The notes beneath the pieces are model-generated. The model was not told the DNA's origin and searched no databases. It worked only from the letters and a program-made list of their open reading frames with translations. From JAZRUY01 sp045598845 (GTDB lineage Bacteria > Verrucomicrobiota > Lentisphaeria > Victivallales > Victivallaceae): DNA of 29,600 nucleotides. Position numbers and translations under genes: made by a program. Every line of letters starts with the position of its first letter. Position 1 is the stretch's first letter. Below, one piece after another: positions 14,549 to 23,521 of the stretch. The stretch lies in contig JAZRUY010000185.1 of NCBI GenBank assembly GCA_045598845.1, forward strand, positions 1-29,600, given 5' to 3'.

Positions 14549-15629
14549 ACTTTCCGGGAATAAGGGCGAATGGAGTGAGGTTTACGTATTGTTGTATTTA
14601 CTGGCGACTGGAAAACTCTATGCGGCAGACGGCAATTTGCAGAAAAACCTTGAATCATATTATGAAATTCTTGAAATATTGAGAAATGAAAAAAACGGTA
14701 AAGTTACCTTTTGTCTTTCAAAAGATTCTCCCGATGTTAAAATTATTAAAAACAACGGCCAAACTGTTGAATATAAAATAAGTGGTGGTAAATTCAAGGA
14801 GTGGTCGGAATATCTTCTGAAAAAAATTATTGATGCCAAAGTCAGTACTTTTACTGTGGACGAAATTGAAAATTTTTTAACAGATATTCAAGTTGAAACG
14901 TTAAAAGCCCAAAAGACTGACAAATCTGATATAGTAATAAGATTGCACGATATTCTTACAGGTCTTAACTTGGTTCAGGGGTTCAGTGTAAAATCTAAAC
15001 TCGGAGCTCCTGCCACACTAATAAATCCCAGCGGCGCCACCAATTTCATTTATCAAGTGCAGGGTAACATAAGTGATGATGTTATGGGTGCATTTAATTC
15101 TCTGCATAACTTTAAAGATAAATCAAAATTACTTTCTGAACGCAATTGCCGGTTGCGTTTTCATAGTTTAACTAACAAAATATTTGAGTGTAATCTCTCC
15201 TTGATAGATAGTTGTTTGCCGGAAATTTGTGCCAATGCGTTGACTAAATATTATATGAACGGGATTGCTTCCGTAAAAGAGGCTTTGTGTTCTGTTGCAG
15301 CGGATAATCCGATAAATTATGATCTTGCTAATCAACAACCGTTTTATCAGTATAAATTTAAGCGATTGCTCTCGGAGTGCGCCATTGGCATGATCCCGTC
15401 AGAAGCGTGGCACGGTCATTCAGATGCCAACGGTGGTTGCATAATTGTAAAAGAAAACGGGGAAGTTCTTTGTTACCATCTTTTTAATTACAATGCTTTT
15501 GAACAATACTTGTTTGAGAATACTAAATTTGATACCCCGAGTACAACGCGATACGGATTCGGGTCAATTTACAAAGACGGGGATTCTTATTTTTGTAAAT
15601 TGAATCTTCAAATACGATTTATCAAGTAA
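14541..15629 (+). CDS. HpaII-family type II restriction endonuclease
   Basis: A 362-residue protein recognised by its N terminus LSGNKGEWSEVYVLLYLLA and the following GKLYAADGNLQ, which is typical of the HpaII endonuclease family, close to its usual length. It should cut the same sequence that the adjoining methyltransferase protects, probably CCGG. The reading frame is intact. The ATG at 14541 overlaps the methyltransferase stop by 8 bases and has only a distant AGGGA, so its translation probably depends on ribosomes finishing the methyltransferase. That would lower endonuclease synthesis when the methyltransferase gene is split, which is inference. Composition is AT-rich, like the methyltransferase halves and unlike the following vsr gene. 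Confidence 0.87.
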   Translation: MPKLSGNKGEWSEVYVLLYLLATGKLYAADGNLQKNLESYYEILEILRNEKNGKVTFCLSKDSPDVKIIKNNGQTVEYKISGGKFKEWSEYLLKKIIDAKVSTFTVDEIENFLTDIQVETLKAQKTDKSDIVIRLHDILTGLNLVQGFSVKSKLGAPATLINPSGATNFIYQVQGNISDDVMGAFNSLHNFKDKSKLLSERNCRLRFHSLTNKIFECNLSLIDSCLPEICANALTKYYMNGIASVKEALCSVAADNPINYDLANQQPFYQYKFKRLLSECAIGMIPSEAWHGHSDANGGCIIVKENGEVLCYHLFNYNAFEQYLFENTKFDTPSTTRYGFGSIYKDGDSYFCKLNLQIRFIK

Positions 15630-16097
15630 ATGGACACTCTTACTCCCGAGCGGCGCAGCTGGAATATGAGCCGGGTGCGCTCGGCGGACACCAAGCCGGA
15701 AATGGCGGTCCGCTCTTTTCTGCACCGCCGGGGATTCCGGTTCCGTCTGCATGTGAAAACGCTGCCGGGCAAGCCGGATATCGTGCTGGCCAGATACCGC
15801 ACCGTGATAGAAGTGCGAGGCTGTTTCTGGCACCGGCACGGTTGCCGGATATCCTCGGTGCCCGCCTCTAATTCCGAATTCTGGAAAGAGAAATTCCGCC
15901 GCAATGTGGAGCGTGACCGGCGCCACGAGGCTGAACTCGCCGCACGGGGATGGCGGCTGATTGTCGTTTGGGAATGCGAATTGAAAAAGCGGCTGCCGCT
16001 GCTGCCGGATTTGATCACCGGCGGGGATGCTTTACCGGAGCCGTCCGGCGGGATGCTGACCGCGGCCGAACCGTCTTCCGTAATCTCCGGCGAATAG
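15630..16097 (+). CDS. vsr: Vsr-type very-short-patch mismatch endonuclease, altered active site
   Basis: A 155-residue Vsr protein, which nicks DNA next to T:G mismatches left by deamination of 5-methylcytosine. It starts at the base after the endonuclease stop. Family marks are DTLTPERRSWNMSRVRSADTKPE at the start (broken here into DTLTPERRSWNMSRV and DTKPE), LPGKPDIVLARY with the metal-binding Asp, and GCFWHRHGC plus VVWEC, which keep the zinc ligands (Cys, His, Cys, Cys). The usual THGCFWH or VHGCFWH reads VRGCFWH, so the position of E. coli Thr63 is Val and that of His64 is Arg. His69 is kept. Activity may be lowered. Composition is GC-rich, like the host and unlike the two genes before it. 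Confidence 0.9.
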   Translation: MDTLTPERRSWNMSRVRSADTKPEMAVRSFLHRRGFRFRLHVKTLPGKPDIVLARYRTVIEVRGCFWHRHGCRISSVPASNSEFWKEKFRRNVERDRRHEAELAARGWRLIVVWECELKKRLPLLPDLITGGDALPEPSGGMLTAAEPSSVISGE

Positions 16098-16192
16098 CAT
16101 CGCCTTTTTCTTTCAGACCGTTTCTATCATCCGCCGCTTGCCGTATATTCCGTTTTCCGCATGAATCTATGGAACAAAAAAGGAGGCGGATT

Positions 16193-16792
16193 ATGGTTTA
16201 CGGGTATATCCGGGTGAGTACCGACCGGCAGACGGTGGAGAATCAGCGTTTTGAAATCAGCCGTTTCTGCGCCGGCCGGGGAATTGCGGTGGACGGCTGG
16301 GTTTCGGAGGTTATTTCCGGCACCCGGGAGCCGGAGAAGCGGGCGCTGGGACGGCTGCTCGGCCGGATGCGGAGCGGAGATGTGATGATCTGCGCCGAAC
16401 TTTCCCGGCTCGGCCGGAGTCTGATGATGATCATGGCTATTCTCAATGAGTGCATGAAACGGGATATCCGGATATGGACGATCAAAGACAATTACCGGCT
16501 CGGCACCGATATCAGTTCGCAGGTTCTGGCGTTCGCGTTCGGTCTTGCCGCCGAAATTGAACGCAATCTCATATCTCAGCGCACCAGGGAGGCTTTGCGC
16601 CGGCGCAGGGCCGAAGGTGTCCGGCTCGGCCGTCCGCGCGGCCGCCGGAATTCCCGGCTTAAACTTTCCGGCCGTGAAAACTTTATTTCCGACTGTCTGG
16701 CCGCCGGAATCCCCCGTTGTGAAATCGCTACCAGACTGCATGTGCACCGCGGAACGCTGACCAGATTCATCGATGCCAACCGGCTGGTTTAG
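16193..16792 (+). CDS. Mpi-like serine DNA invertase (resolvase/invertase family)
   Basis: A 199-residue small serine recombinase. It begins MVYGYIRVSTDRQTVENQRF with the catalytic Ser9 and Arg7. It continues with ELSRLGRSLMMIMAIL, the arginine-rich catalytic helix, and then IWTIKDNYRLGTDISSQVLAF and GLAAEIERNLISQRTREAL, the long dimer helix. It ends with a GRPRGR hinge and a C-terminal helix-turn-helix (CEIATRLHVHRGTLTRFI). This layout matches the Bacteroides Mpi master invertase more closely than Tn3 resolvases. AGGAGG lies 6 bases before the ATG, the strongest ribosome site in the island. It lies about 2.5 kb from the invertible segment and is the obvious candidate enzyme for it. The in-frame extension upstream overlaps vsr and is not needed. 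Confidence 0.9.
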   Translation: MVYGYIRVSTDRQTVENQRFEISRFCAGRGIAVDGWVSEVISGTREPEKRALGRLLGRMRSGDVMICAELSRLGRSLMMIMAILNECMKRDIRIWTIKDNYRLGTDISSQVLAFAFGLAAEIERNLISQRTREALRRRRAEGVRLGRPRGRRNSRLKLSGRENFISDCLAAGIPRCEIATRLHVHRGTLTRFIDANRLV

Positions 16793-16899
16793 CCGGGGCG
16801 CGCTTTATAAAAACACGGAAACGGAGTATATTTCTGTTTCTTGGAGTTTTCACGGCACGGGAGGCGCCGTCGTTTGATAAACGCAACAGGAGAGCATTA

Positions 16900-18435
16900 A
16901 TGATTGTAAAACTCGGAGTACTGTTGATTTTCGCCGTAATTACGGTTATGGTGGGGATTCTGTGCCGGCGCGCCGCCGCCGATGTGAAAGGTTTCGTGCT
17001 GGGCGGCCGCAATGTCGGGCCGTGGCTGTCCGCCTTTTCTTTCGGCACCAGTTATTTTTCGGCCGTGGTATTTGTCGGATATGCCGGGCAATTCGGCTGG
17101 AAATACGGCGTGGCCGCCACCTGGACCGGCATCGCCAACGCTTTTCTCGGATCTTATCTCGCATGGCGGATATTAGGACGGCGTACCCGGATCATGACCC
17201 AGCATCTGAATTCGTCCACCATGCCGCAGTTTTTCGGCAGCCGTTTTGACAGCCCGGCGCTGAAAGTTTTCTCTTCCCTCATTATCTTCGTATTTTTAAT
17301 TCCCTATACCGCATCGCTGTACAACGGCTTGAGCCGGCTGTTCGCCATGGCGTTCAGCATCGACTATGCCTGGTGCGTGATCGCCATGGCGGCATTGACC
17401 GCGGTTTATGTGATCGCCGGCGGATATTTCGCCACCGCGGTCAACGATTTTATTCAGGGGATAATCATGCTTTTCGGCATTGTCTGCGTAGTATGGGCGG
17501 TGCTCCGGGTGAACGGCGGGTTTTCCGAATCGCTGCTGAAACTGGCGGCGGTTAACGACAGCGGGGTTTCCGCCGCTCCCGGTGTTTTTACATCTTTCTT
17601 CGGTCCGGATCCGCTGAATCTGCTCGGAGTTATGATTCTGACTTCGCTCGGCACCTGGGGGCTGCCGCAGATGGTGCAGAAATTCTATGCCATCAAAAGC
17701 GAAAACGACATCCACAAAGGCACGGTGATTTCCACTGTTTTCGCCATGGTGGTGGCGGGGGGATGCTATTTCCTGGGCGGTTTCGCCAGGCTGTTCGCCG
17801 ATAAGGTGGATCCGAAAGTTTCAGGTTTCGACGCGATTATTCCGGCGATGCTGGAAGGGCTGCCGACCCTGCTGATCGCACTGGTGGTGATACTGGTCTT
17901 CGCCGCCTCCATGTCCACTTTGTCCGCCCTGGTGCTGACTTCCGCTTCAACTTTGACGCTGGATTTTCTGCACTGTTCCAGCGGTGAAAAACGCCAGATT
18001 GTGACCATGCGGTTCTTCGTGGCGGTTTTTGTGCTGATTTCTACCGCATTGGCCGTCTGGCAGCAAAAAGCGGGGACTTCGTTTATCGCTCAACTTATGG
18101 GAGTGTCGTGGGGTACTCTCGCAGGCGCTTTTCTGGCACCGTTCATGTACGGGTTGTATTGGAAGCGGACCACCGCGGCCGCCTGCGGGCTGAATTTCGC
18201 CATTGCGCTGCTGATTATGCTGGCGAATATTTTCTTCCGTCCTTATTTCCCAGTTATACTGCGCTCCCCCATCAATGCCGGCGCTTTCTGCATGCTGCTC
18301 GGACTGGCAACAGTTCCGTTATTCAGCATGCTTACTCCCCGCCCGTCGAAGAAGAAAGTGGATTCGGTGTTCAGCTGTTATGAACATACGGTTCAGGTAC
18401 CTGTTTCCGTCCAGATGGGGACCGGGGATGATTGA
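16900..18435 (+). CDS. Sodium:solute symporter family transporter
   Basis: A 511-residue membrane protein of the SSS (SLC5-like) family with about 13 hydrophobic segments. The N-terminal region GFVLGGRNVGPWLSAFSFGTSYFSAVVFVG and the DFIQGIIMLFG stretch are typical of these sodium-driven carriers of sugars, amino acids or organic acids. The ATG follows GGAGAG by 5 bases. Directly after it, in the same direction, come a secreted GH2-like enzyme and sugar-modifying genes, so uptake of a sugar or uronic acid released by that enzyme is a fair guess; the substrate cannot be read from the sequence. A strong terminator follows, so it is probably its own transcript. Confidence 0.88.
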   Translation: MIVKLGVLLIFAVITVMVGILCRRAAADVKGFVLGGRNVGPWLSAFSFGTSYFSAVVFVGYAGQFGWKYGVAATWTGIANAFLGSYLAWRILGRRTRIMTQHLNSSTMPQFFGSRFDSPALKVFSSLIIFVFLIPYTASLYNGLSRLFAMAFSIDYAWCVIAMAALTAVYVIAGGYFATAVNDFIQGIIMLFGIVCVVWAVLRVNGGFSESLLKLAAVNDSGVSAAPGVFTSFFGPDPLNLLGVMILTSLGTWGLPQMVQKFYAIKSENDIHKGTVISTVFAMVVAGGCYFLGGFARLFADKVDPKVSGFDAIIPAMLEGLPTLLIALVVILVFAASMSTLSALVLTSASTLTLDFLHCSSGEKRQIVTMRFFVAVFVLISTALAVWQQKAGTSFIAQLMGVSWGTLAGAFLAPFMYGLYWKRTTAAACGLNFAIALLIMLANIFFRPYFPVILRSPINAGAFCMLLGLATVPLFSMLTPRPSKKKVDSVFSCYEHTVQVPVSVQMGTGDD

Positions 18436-18460
18436 TTTCCCGACAACCGTATTCGGAGCC

Positions 18461-18484
18461 GCGCCGTTAATACGGCGCTTTTTT
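18461..18484 (+). terminator. Rho-independent terminator after the symporter gene
   Basis: GCGCCG (18461-18466), loop TTAATA, CGGCGC (18473-18478), then six T. The stem is perfect and lies 25 bases after the symporter stop. Confidence 0.88.
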
Positions 18485-18521
18485 ATTCCTGAAAATCGGA
18501 AATCCGCAGTGCCGTTCTGAT

Positions 18522-18550
18522 TTGCTTATTACGGTAATTTACTGTATATT
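18522..18550 (+). promoter_or_regulatory. Predicted promoter of the GH2-like gene
   Basis: TTGCTT (18522-18527), a 17-base spacer and TATATT (18545-18550). It lies after the symporter terminator and about 88 bases before the chosen start codon. Confidence 0.6.
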
Positions 18551-18637
18551 CGGTGTTGTATTTGCCTTCTCCGCAACGGCCGGAGAAACATGAATCCGGA
18601 CTACGGAATAGTTTTTACAGACATGAGGAGTTCACTT

Positions 18638-21600
18638 ATGCGCAAATTCCTGTTATCGCTCTTTTTTTCCGCCGCGGCGCTGGCCTGTTCCGCTTATCCG
18701 CTCACTGAAAACGGTTTTATCAACCGGTGGCTTGTCCGCGGGCCGTATCCGAGTTATCAGACCGAGGAAACCGCCAACGAGGGCGGCACCGGTTTCAGTC
18801 AGGATTTTCTGGCTCCGCTTTACGGTTCCGAGGCGGCGGCGCATCCTGCCCCCGGACTTCCTGAAAAAGTTACTTTTATCGCAGATGAGGCCAAACTTAT
18901 CGCCGGAGTCGGCGCCACCAACGAGTGGGGGGTGCGCGAAAATACCGTTGCCGATGTGGAGTGGAAAGAGCGGGTTTTCAAGGGCGATGTCTGTTACGGT
19001 CTGGACAGCGGTTTGGCGCCGCACGATGATTTTATCGTCAATTACGCCGCCTGCTATGTTTTTTCGCCCGCTGACCGCGAGGTTTTTCTGCGCGGCGGAT
19101 GCGATGACGATCATAAGCTGTTTTTGAACGGTGTTCAAGTGGGTTATGCGGTGGGAAGTTCCGGCGCCTCCGAAGATAAGTTCAGTTACCGTGCCCGTCT
19201 GCGCAAGGGGCTGAATACCGTGTTGCTCAAGGTGGTGGACCGCATCGCCGATCACGGCCTGATGCTGGGAATATTCGATCTCGACGGCAAACCGTTGCAG
19301 GATGTTGAGATTTTCACGGTATCTCCGGCCGATGAAATTATAGCCGCCGGCAAATGCCGTTCGGTTTCTTCCTGGTACCGGGGGTTTTATCTCGGGCGCG
19401 GCGATGACGCCGCGCTTATGAAAGGCGGTAACGCCGGCTTCCGGATCTGCTGCGGCTGCCCAGAGCCGGAAAAATATTCGGTCACCGTTACCGTCAGGCA
19501 GAACGGCCGTAATGTTATTTCCGTTCCTGTGCATGCGGCTTCAGGCTGTATCGATGCGGTTGTTCCGCTCGATCTTCCGGAAGATTCCGATGTGACTGTC
19601 CGCGCCGATTTCCGCGGGGTTCAATCCAATGATGTGATTGTTCTGGATGCGGTTTATCCGGTGTTTTCGCAGGAAAAATCCGAGGCGGAACTTCAAAAAC
19701 TCCGTGCCGCCAATACGGATATGAATGCCGGTTTGCGCAAAGCGGCCGCGGATTTGGAGCAGGCCAGAAAAGGCGGCGAAGCGGCGGTTATCGCACTGCG
19801 TACCGAGGCGGAGGTTCAGGAGTCCGCTTATCTGGCGGCCCGCGAAGTGCTGGATGCCGCTGTGGGGGATGCCGGAAAAAGCGAGAATTCCCCGTTGCCG
19901 CCTGCGCCGGCCGGATTGCGTAAGTCGCTTTGTCTTGATACCGAATTGTGGCGCATGGCGCTGGGCAAAGATGGGCAGAATCCGGAAGTGTACGATGCGC
20001 CTGCTGAGCCTTCCGCCTGGCGGAAAGAGGCGATCCCCTACCGCGCCAGCAATGATTATTTCCGTACCTGGTTCTTCCCGGTGCGTCTGAAGGAGAAAGG
20101 CAAGGTTTACGGACCGATTGAAAATCTTCCCGGATGGGAGGACTTCAATTATAACACATGGTACGGTGAAAAGCGTATCTGGTTTGAAAAGGAAGTCAAT
20201 CTGGATTTTGACCCGTCCGGCATGATCTGCGAATACAATTGCGGCGCGATATGGGGTCGGGTGCATATTTTCGTAAACCGCGAATACTGCGGCAAGTGGG
20301 ACACCGTAATCGGCCGCGCCACCGTGCCGCTGAAAAACCTGAAACAAGGAAAGAACCTGTTCACGATATATTATGAACACCCGAGCGTGGCAGGTCAGCA
20401 TTTCATGCCGTATTTCGATATGTATTACGGTATCCTCGGCCAGTCCGCTTTGGATTTCCGCCCGCCGGCGCCGTCGGTGTTTCCGATGATTCATCCCAGC
20501 TGGCGCAAGGCGGAACTGGAAGTGGAAAACGAAATCGGGGTCAGTGCCGCCGATTATACTCTGCGCCAGTATGTTGCTTTGGACGGCAGGGTGGTCAAGA
20601 CTTTGCCGGAGACGCATATTCCGGCCGGAGCGGCAACGACTTCCAAGACCGCGGTTAAGTGGACGGACGCCAAAAACTGGGGTATCGGCGATGCCGCCGG
20701 TTCGCCGGTGCTGTATACGCTGGTTTCCGACATCATTGGTTCAAACGGCGAAATTATCGACCGCCGTACCGATACTTTCGGTTTCCGGGAAGTCTGGACG
20801 GCCGGACATCATATCTATCTGAACGGCCGGCGCATCATTCTGCAGGGCGATGTCGGTCTCGGCGCCCGCTGGGACCGGTTGACCGTTCCCAAACAGATGA
20901 ACATCTATTTCGGCGCTTTGCGCTCGGATAACATCAATACGCTGCGCGTGCACGATTCCAGCTACTGGAGCGAGGAGTTCCTCAATACCTGCGACCGGCT
21001 CGGCTGGTACGCATATGTGAATATGTATCCCTGGATGGATTTTCCCGGCAAGGATGACCCGTCCAAATTCTATTCGTTCGAGGAATGGATGAAACGCCCC
21101 GAGCATGCCGATAACCTGAAACGTTATCGCAACTGGGCCAAAATGCTGGAAAATCATCCCTCTGTGATCATATGCGCCACCGACAACGAAGTGGCAACGC
21201 AAGCCTGGGATACCCCGGCTACTTTGCAGCGCAATCTTGCCAACGAGAAAATCGCCGCCTGGTACAACAACTATGTGCGCGAAATCACCGGCGGCCGCTA
21301 TATCATGACACGCGACGGCGATGTCGGAACCTGGAACTGGCAGGGAAAATGGCGGGATGAACCGGCCTGCCAGACCGCCAATTTCCATTATCCCAATTAC
21401 GAGGTCAACGACCGGATTTTCAACTGGCCGCTGAATTTCGGAGATCCCAAGCCGCTCATCTACGGCGAAAACCTCTACTGCGCCTACTTTGTCAACAGCC
21501 ACTGGGTACTGCCATCTTTGGAGATAGTGCGCAAGCGCGCCAATGAAGTGCGCAAACTGGTGCAGAATGTCCGTAAATGGGAGGTTCCGGGCTCTGTCTA

Positions 21601-22162
21601 TATGGGGCAGGGGGCCGACGGGTATGTGTTCGCCGATGATACCGGCAAAGGCAATCCGCTCGGGGTTACCGCCGATATGATTGCCGGAAAAGTTCAGCCG
21701 AGTTACAAGGGTTATCCGTATGTCCGGGTCAACTGGCCGGCGCTTTCCGGCCCAGGTCCGCGCTGGAAATTCATCGAAGTTGACGGCAAGCGGGGAAACA
21801 CCAATTTCAACTGGGCGGATCCGGATCGTCCGGCGTATGTGCGCAGCGAGATAAACGATGCTTACCGCGAGAGTCTGATTCAGCAACCCAAGTCCGCTTC
21901 TGATCCGCGCGCCGAGTGCGTGGTGCGGGTGGACGGCGGAGTTGCCGATGTACCGGTTACCGCCCGCCGTATCGGCGGGGTCGGCAGTACCGACTATATC
22001 ACGCTGACCGATTCGAACGGCATGGCATATTTCCTGTTCAACGGTCCTGGTGATTATGAATTCACCTGCGGCGGCCGCAAAGTCATTCGGCATCTGGATG
22101 CCATGGGCGGATACATCAGTAAACCGGGGTTCCGGGACACTCCGGCGGTGGACCTGAAATGA
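18638..22162 (+). CDS. Secreted GH2-like glycoside hydrolase
   Basis: A 1174-residue exported protein. The start at 18638 has GAGGAG 7 bases upstream and opens a signal peptide (MRKFLLSLFFSAAALACSAY); the longer in-frame start at 18590 would bury it. Residues of about 20-400 hold beta-rich domains, including an unusual N-terminal part with LRGGCDDDHKLFLNG, and a short helical Ala/Glu-rich stretch. After these come a sugar-binding-like jelly roll (WFEKEVNLDF), an Ig-like domain and a TIM barrel from TFGFREVWTAGHHIYLNGRR. ENHPSVIICATDNEV gives Glu851 as likely acid/base, and PLIYGEN gives Glu944 as likely nucleophile, spaced as in GH2. The closing domain is Ig-like (VADVPVTARRIGG). It has beta-galactosidase/glucuronidase-like architecture, but the substrate is unknown. 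Confidence 0.82.
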   Translation: MRKFLLSLFFSAAALACSAYPLTENGFINRWLVRGPYPSYQTEETANEGGTGFSQDFLAPLYGSEAAAHPAPGLPEKVTFIADEAKLIAGVGATNEWGVRENTVADVEWKERVFKGDVCYGLDSGLAPHDDFIVNYAACYVFSPADREVFLRGGCDDDHKLFLNGVQVGYAVGSSGASEDKFSYRARLRKGLNTVLLKVVDRIADHGLMLGIFDLDGKPLQDVEIFTVSPADEIIAAGKCRSVSSWYRGFYLGRGDDAALMKGGNAGFRICCGCPEPEKYSVTVTVRQNGRNVISVPVHAASGCIDAVVPLDLPEDSDVTVRADFRGVQSNDVIVLDAVYPVFSQEKSEAELQKLRAANTDMNAGLRKAAADLEQARKGGEAAVIALRTEAEVQESAYLAAREVLDAAVGDAGKSENSPLPPAPAGLRKSLCLDTELWRMALGKDGQNPEVYDAPAEPSAWRKEAIPYRASNDYFRTWFFPVRLKEKGKVYGPIENLPGWEDFNYNTWYGEKRIWFEKEVNLDFDPSGMICEYNCGAIWGRVHIFVNREYCGKWDTVIGRATVPLKNLKQGKNLFTIYYEHPSVAGQHFMPYFDMYYGILGQSALDFRPPAPSVFPMIHPSWRKAELEVENEIGVSAADYTLRQYVALDGRVVKTLPETHIPAGAATTSKTAVKWTDAKNWGIGDAAGSPVLYTLVSDIIGSNGEIIDRRTDTFGFREVWTAGHHIYLNGRRIILQGDVGLGARWDRLTVPKQMNIYFGALRSDNINTLRVHDSSYWSEEFLNTCDRLGWYAYVNMYPWMDFPGKDDPSKFYSFEEWMKRPEHADNLKRYRNWAKMLENHPSVIICATDNEVATQAWDTPATLQRNLANEKIAAWYNNYVREITGGRYIMTRDGDVGTWNWQGKWRDEPACQTANFHYPNYEVNDRIFNWPLNFGDPKPLIYGENLYCAYFVNSHWVLPSLEIVRKRANEVRKLVQNVRKWEVPGSVYMGQGADGYVFADDTGKGNPLGVTADMIAGKVQPSYKGYPYVRVNWPALSGPGPRWKFIEVDGKRGNTNFNWADPDRPAYVRSEINDAYRESLIQQPKSASDPRAECVVRVDGGVADVPVTARRIGGVGSTDYITLTDSNGMAYFLFNGPGDYEFTCGGRKVIRHLDAMGGYISKPGFRDTPAVDLK

Positions 22163-22216
22163 AGGAATGGACGGGAAAATACTGCTTTGTCCATAGAATT
22201 TTTGTTAAAATATATT
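22087..22216 (+). promoter_or_regulatory. Region holding a possible promoter of the oxidoreductase gene
   Basis: TTGTCC (22187-22192), an 18-base spacer and TATATT (22211-22216) lie in the 144-base gap after the GH2-like gene. No clear terminator is seen between the two genes, so readthrough is also possible. The outer limit of this entry is approximate. Confidence 0.4.
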
Positions 22217-22306
22217 CAAGCCGTTGGCGCGGCGGTATATATTTGAATTCGGATTGAAAATAAACCTGCGTTGACTACGTAAAAAATTTGGAAAGGGTAT
22301 TTGATT

Positions 22307-23521
22307 ATGAAGACTCTGCGTTTCGGTATCATCGGCGCTTCCGGCCGCGGCGAATTGGCGGATTGGGCGCATCAGCCGGAAAACGGTTCAGTGATCGCCT
22401 GCGTTGCGGAGCGTTATCCCGAGCAGAAAAAGATGTTCATCGACCGCTATAAGAAAAAGTTCAACATTGAGGTTCCGGTCTATGATGACTACCGCGAGAT
22501 GATCGACAAGGAGAATCTCGACGGGGTGTTCGTCACCGCTCCCGACTTTCTGCATGAGGAGATGGCGGTTTACGCACTGGAACACAAGGTGCCGGTCTAT
22601 CTGGAAAAGCCGATAGCCATTTCCATTGAGGGCGCCGACCATATTCTGGAAGCCGCCTACCGCAACCGCACTAAACTGGTCATCGGCCACAATATGCGCT
22701 ACATGGCGTTCACACGCAAGATGCGCGAGATCATTCAGCAGGGCACCATCGGTGAAGTGAAAGCCATCTGGTGCCGCCATTTCGTGAACTACGGCGGGGA
22801 CGCCTACTTCCGCGACTGGCATGCCGAGCGCCGTTACTCCAACAGTCTGCTGCTGCAGAAGGGCGCTCACGATATCGATATCATCCACTGGTTCGCCGAC
22901 AGTTTCACCGCTCAGGTCAGCGGTATAGGCAACCTCTCGGTTTACGACAAATTGCCCCGCCGCGCGATGAACGACAAGCATTTGCCGGAAGGTTTGAGCA
23001 AAATCTGGGCGCAGCACGGTTATCCTCCGGAAACTCAGAAAGATTTCTATCCGATCATCGAGGTGGAAGATCTCAATATGATCACTATGAAACTCAAGAA
23101 CGGCGTGCTGGCCAGTTATCAGCAGTGCCATTATACCCCGGATACCTGCCGCAACTACACCATCATCGGAACCAAGGGCAGAATCGAAAATTTCGGCGAC
23201 TATCAGCCCAGTTCGGAAATTCAGGTCTGGACCACCCGCAGGGAGGAAAACCGGATGACCTGCGGCGATATCACTTACCGCGTGGATACCAGTGTGGGTA
23301 CTCATGGCGGAGCCGATCCGCTGATCATTCAGAGTTTCGTTGATGCAGTGGCCGGCACCAAGTACGATGTGTGGAGCACTCCGCAGGCCGCCCGTTACAG
23401 CGTGGCCTGCGGCTGCAAGGGCGCCGAATCCATCCGGACCGGCGGCGGTCTGCTTGATGTGCCGTCTCTGCCGGATTATCTTGAAAACTGGAACTTCGCC
23501 GAAGCCAGGGAGAACAAATAA
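22307..23521 (+). CDS. Gfo/Idh/MocA family oxidoreductase
   Basis: A 404-residue NAD(P)-dependent oxidoreductase. The N-terminal Rossmann fold starts with RFGIIGASGRGELADW. The family EKP motif is at 100-102 (VYLEKPIAIS), with its Lys in the active site. The C-terminal half is the beta-sheet substrate domain, with GAHDIDIIHWF as a likely catalytic His helix. Such enzymes oxidise or isomerise sugars, inositols or sugar acids. There is no signal peptide. The ATG at 22307 is preferred to the TTG at 22301. The stop overlaps the epimerase start (TAATG), so these two are coupled. Co-location with GH2 and symporter genes points to sugar catabolism; the exact substrate is unknown. Confidence 0.9.
   Translation: MKTLRFGIIGASGRGELADWAHQPENGSVIACVAERYPEQKKMFIDRYKKKFNIEVPVYDDYREMIDKENLDGVFVTAPDFLHEEMAVYALEHKVPVYLEKPIAISIEGADHILEAAYRNRTKLVIGHNMRYMAFTRKMREIIQQGTIGEVKAIWCRHFVNYGGDAYFRDWHAERRYSNSLLLQKGAHDIDIIHWFADSFTAQVSGIGNLSVYDKLPRRAMNDKHLPEGLSKIWAQHGYPPETQKDFYPIIEVEDLNMITMKLKNGVLASYQQCHYTPDTCRNYTIIGTKGRIENFGDYQPSSEIQVWTTRREENRMTCGDITYRVDTSVGTHGGADPLIIQSFVDAVAGTKYDVWSTPQAARYSVACGCKGAESIRTGGGLLDVPSLPDYLENWNFAEARENK

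Noticed and set aside
16780..16796. CCGGCT/AGCCGG hairpin at the end of the invertase gene as a terminator
   Set aside because: The stem is only 6 bases and no T run follows it.
18590..18637. The longer start of the GH2-like protein
   Set aside because: It would put 16 residues before a clear signal peptide; GAGGAG precedes the later ATG.
20741..22093. A 450-codon minus-strand open frame opposite the GH2-like gene
   Set aside because: It is a shadow of a GC-rich coding region with no ribosome site or domain; the plus frame has catalytic motifs.
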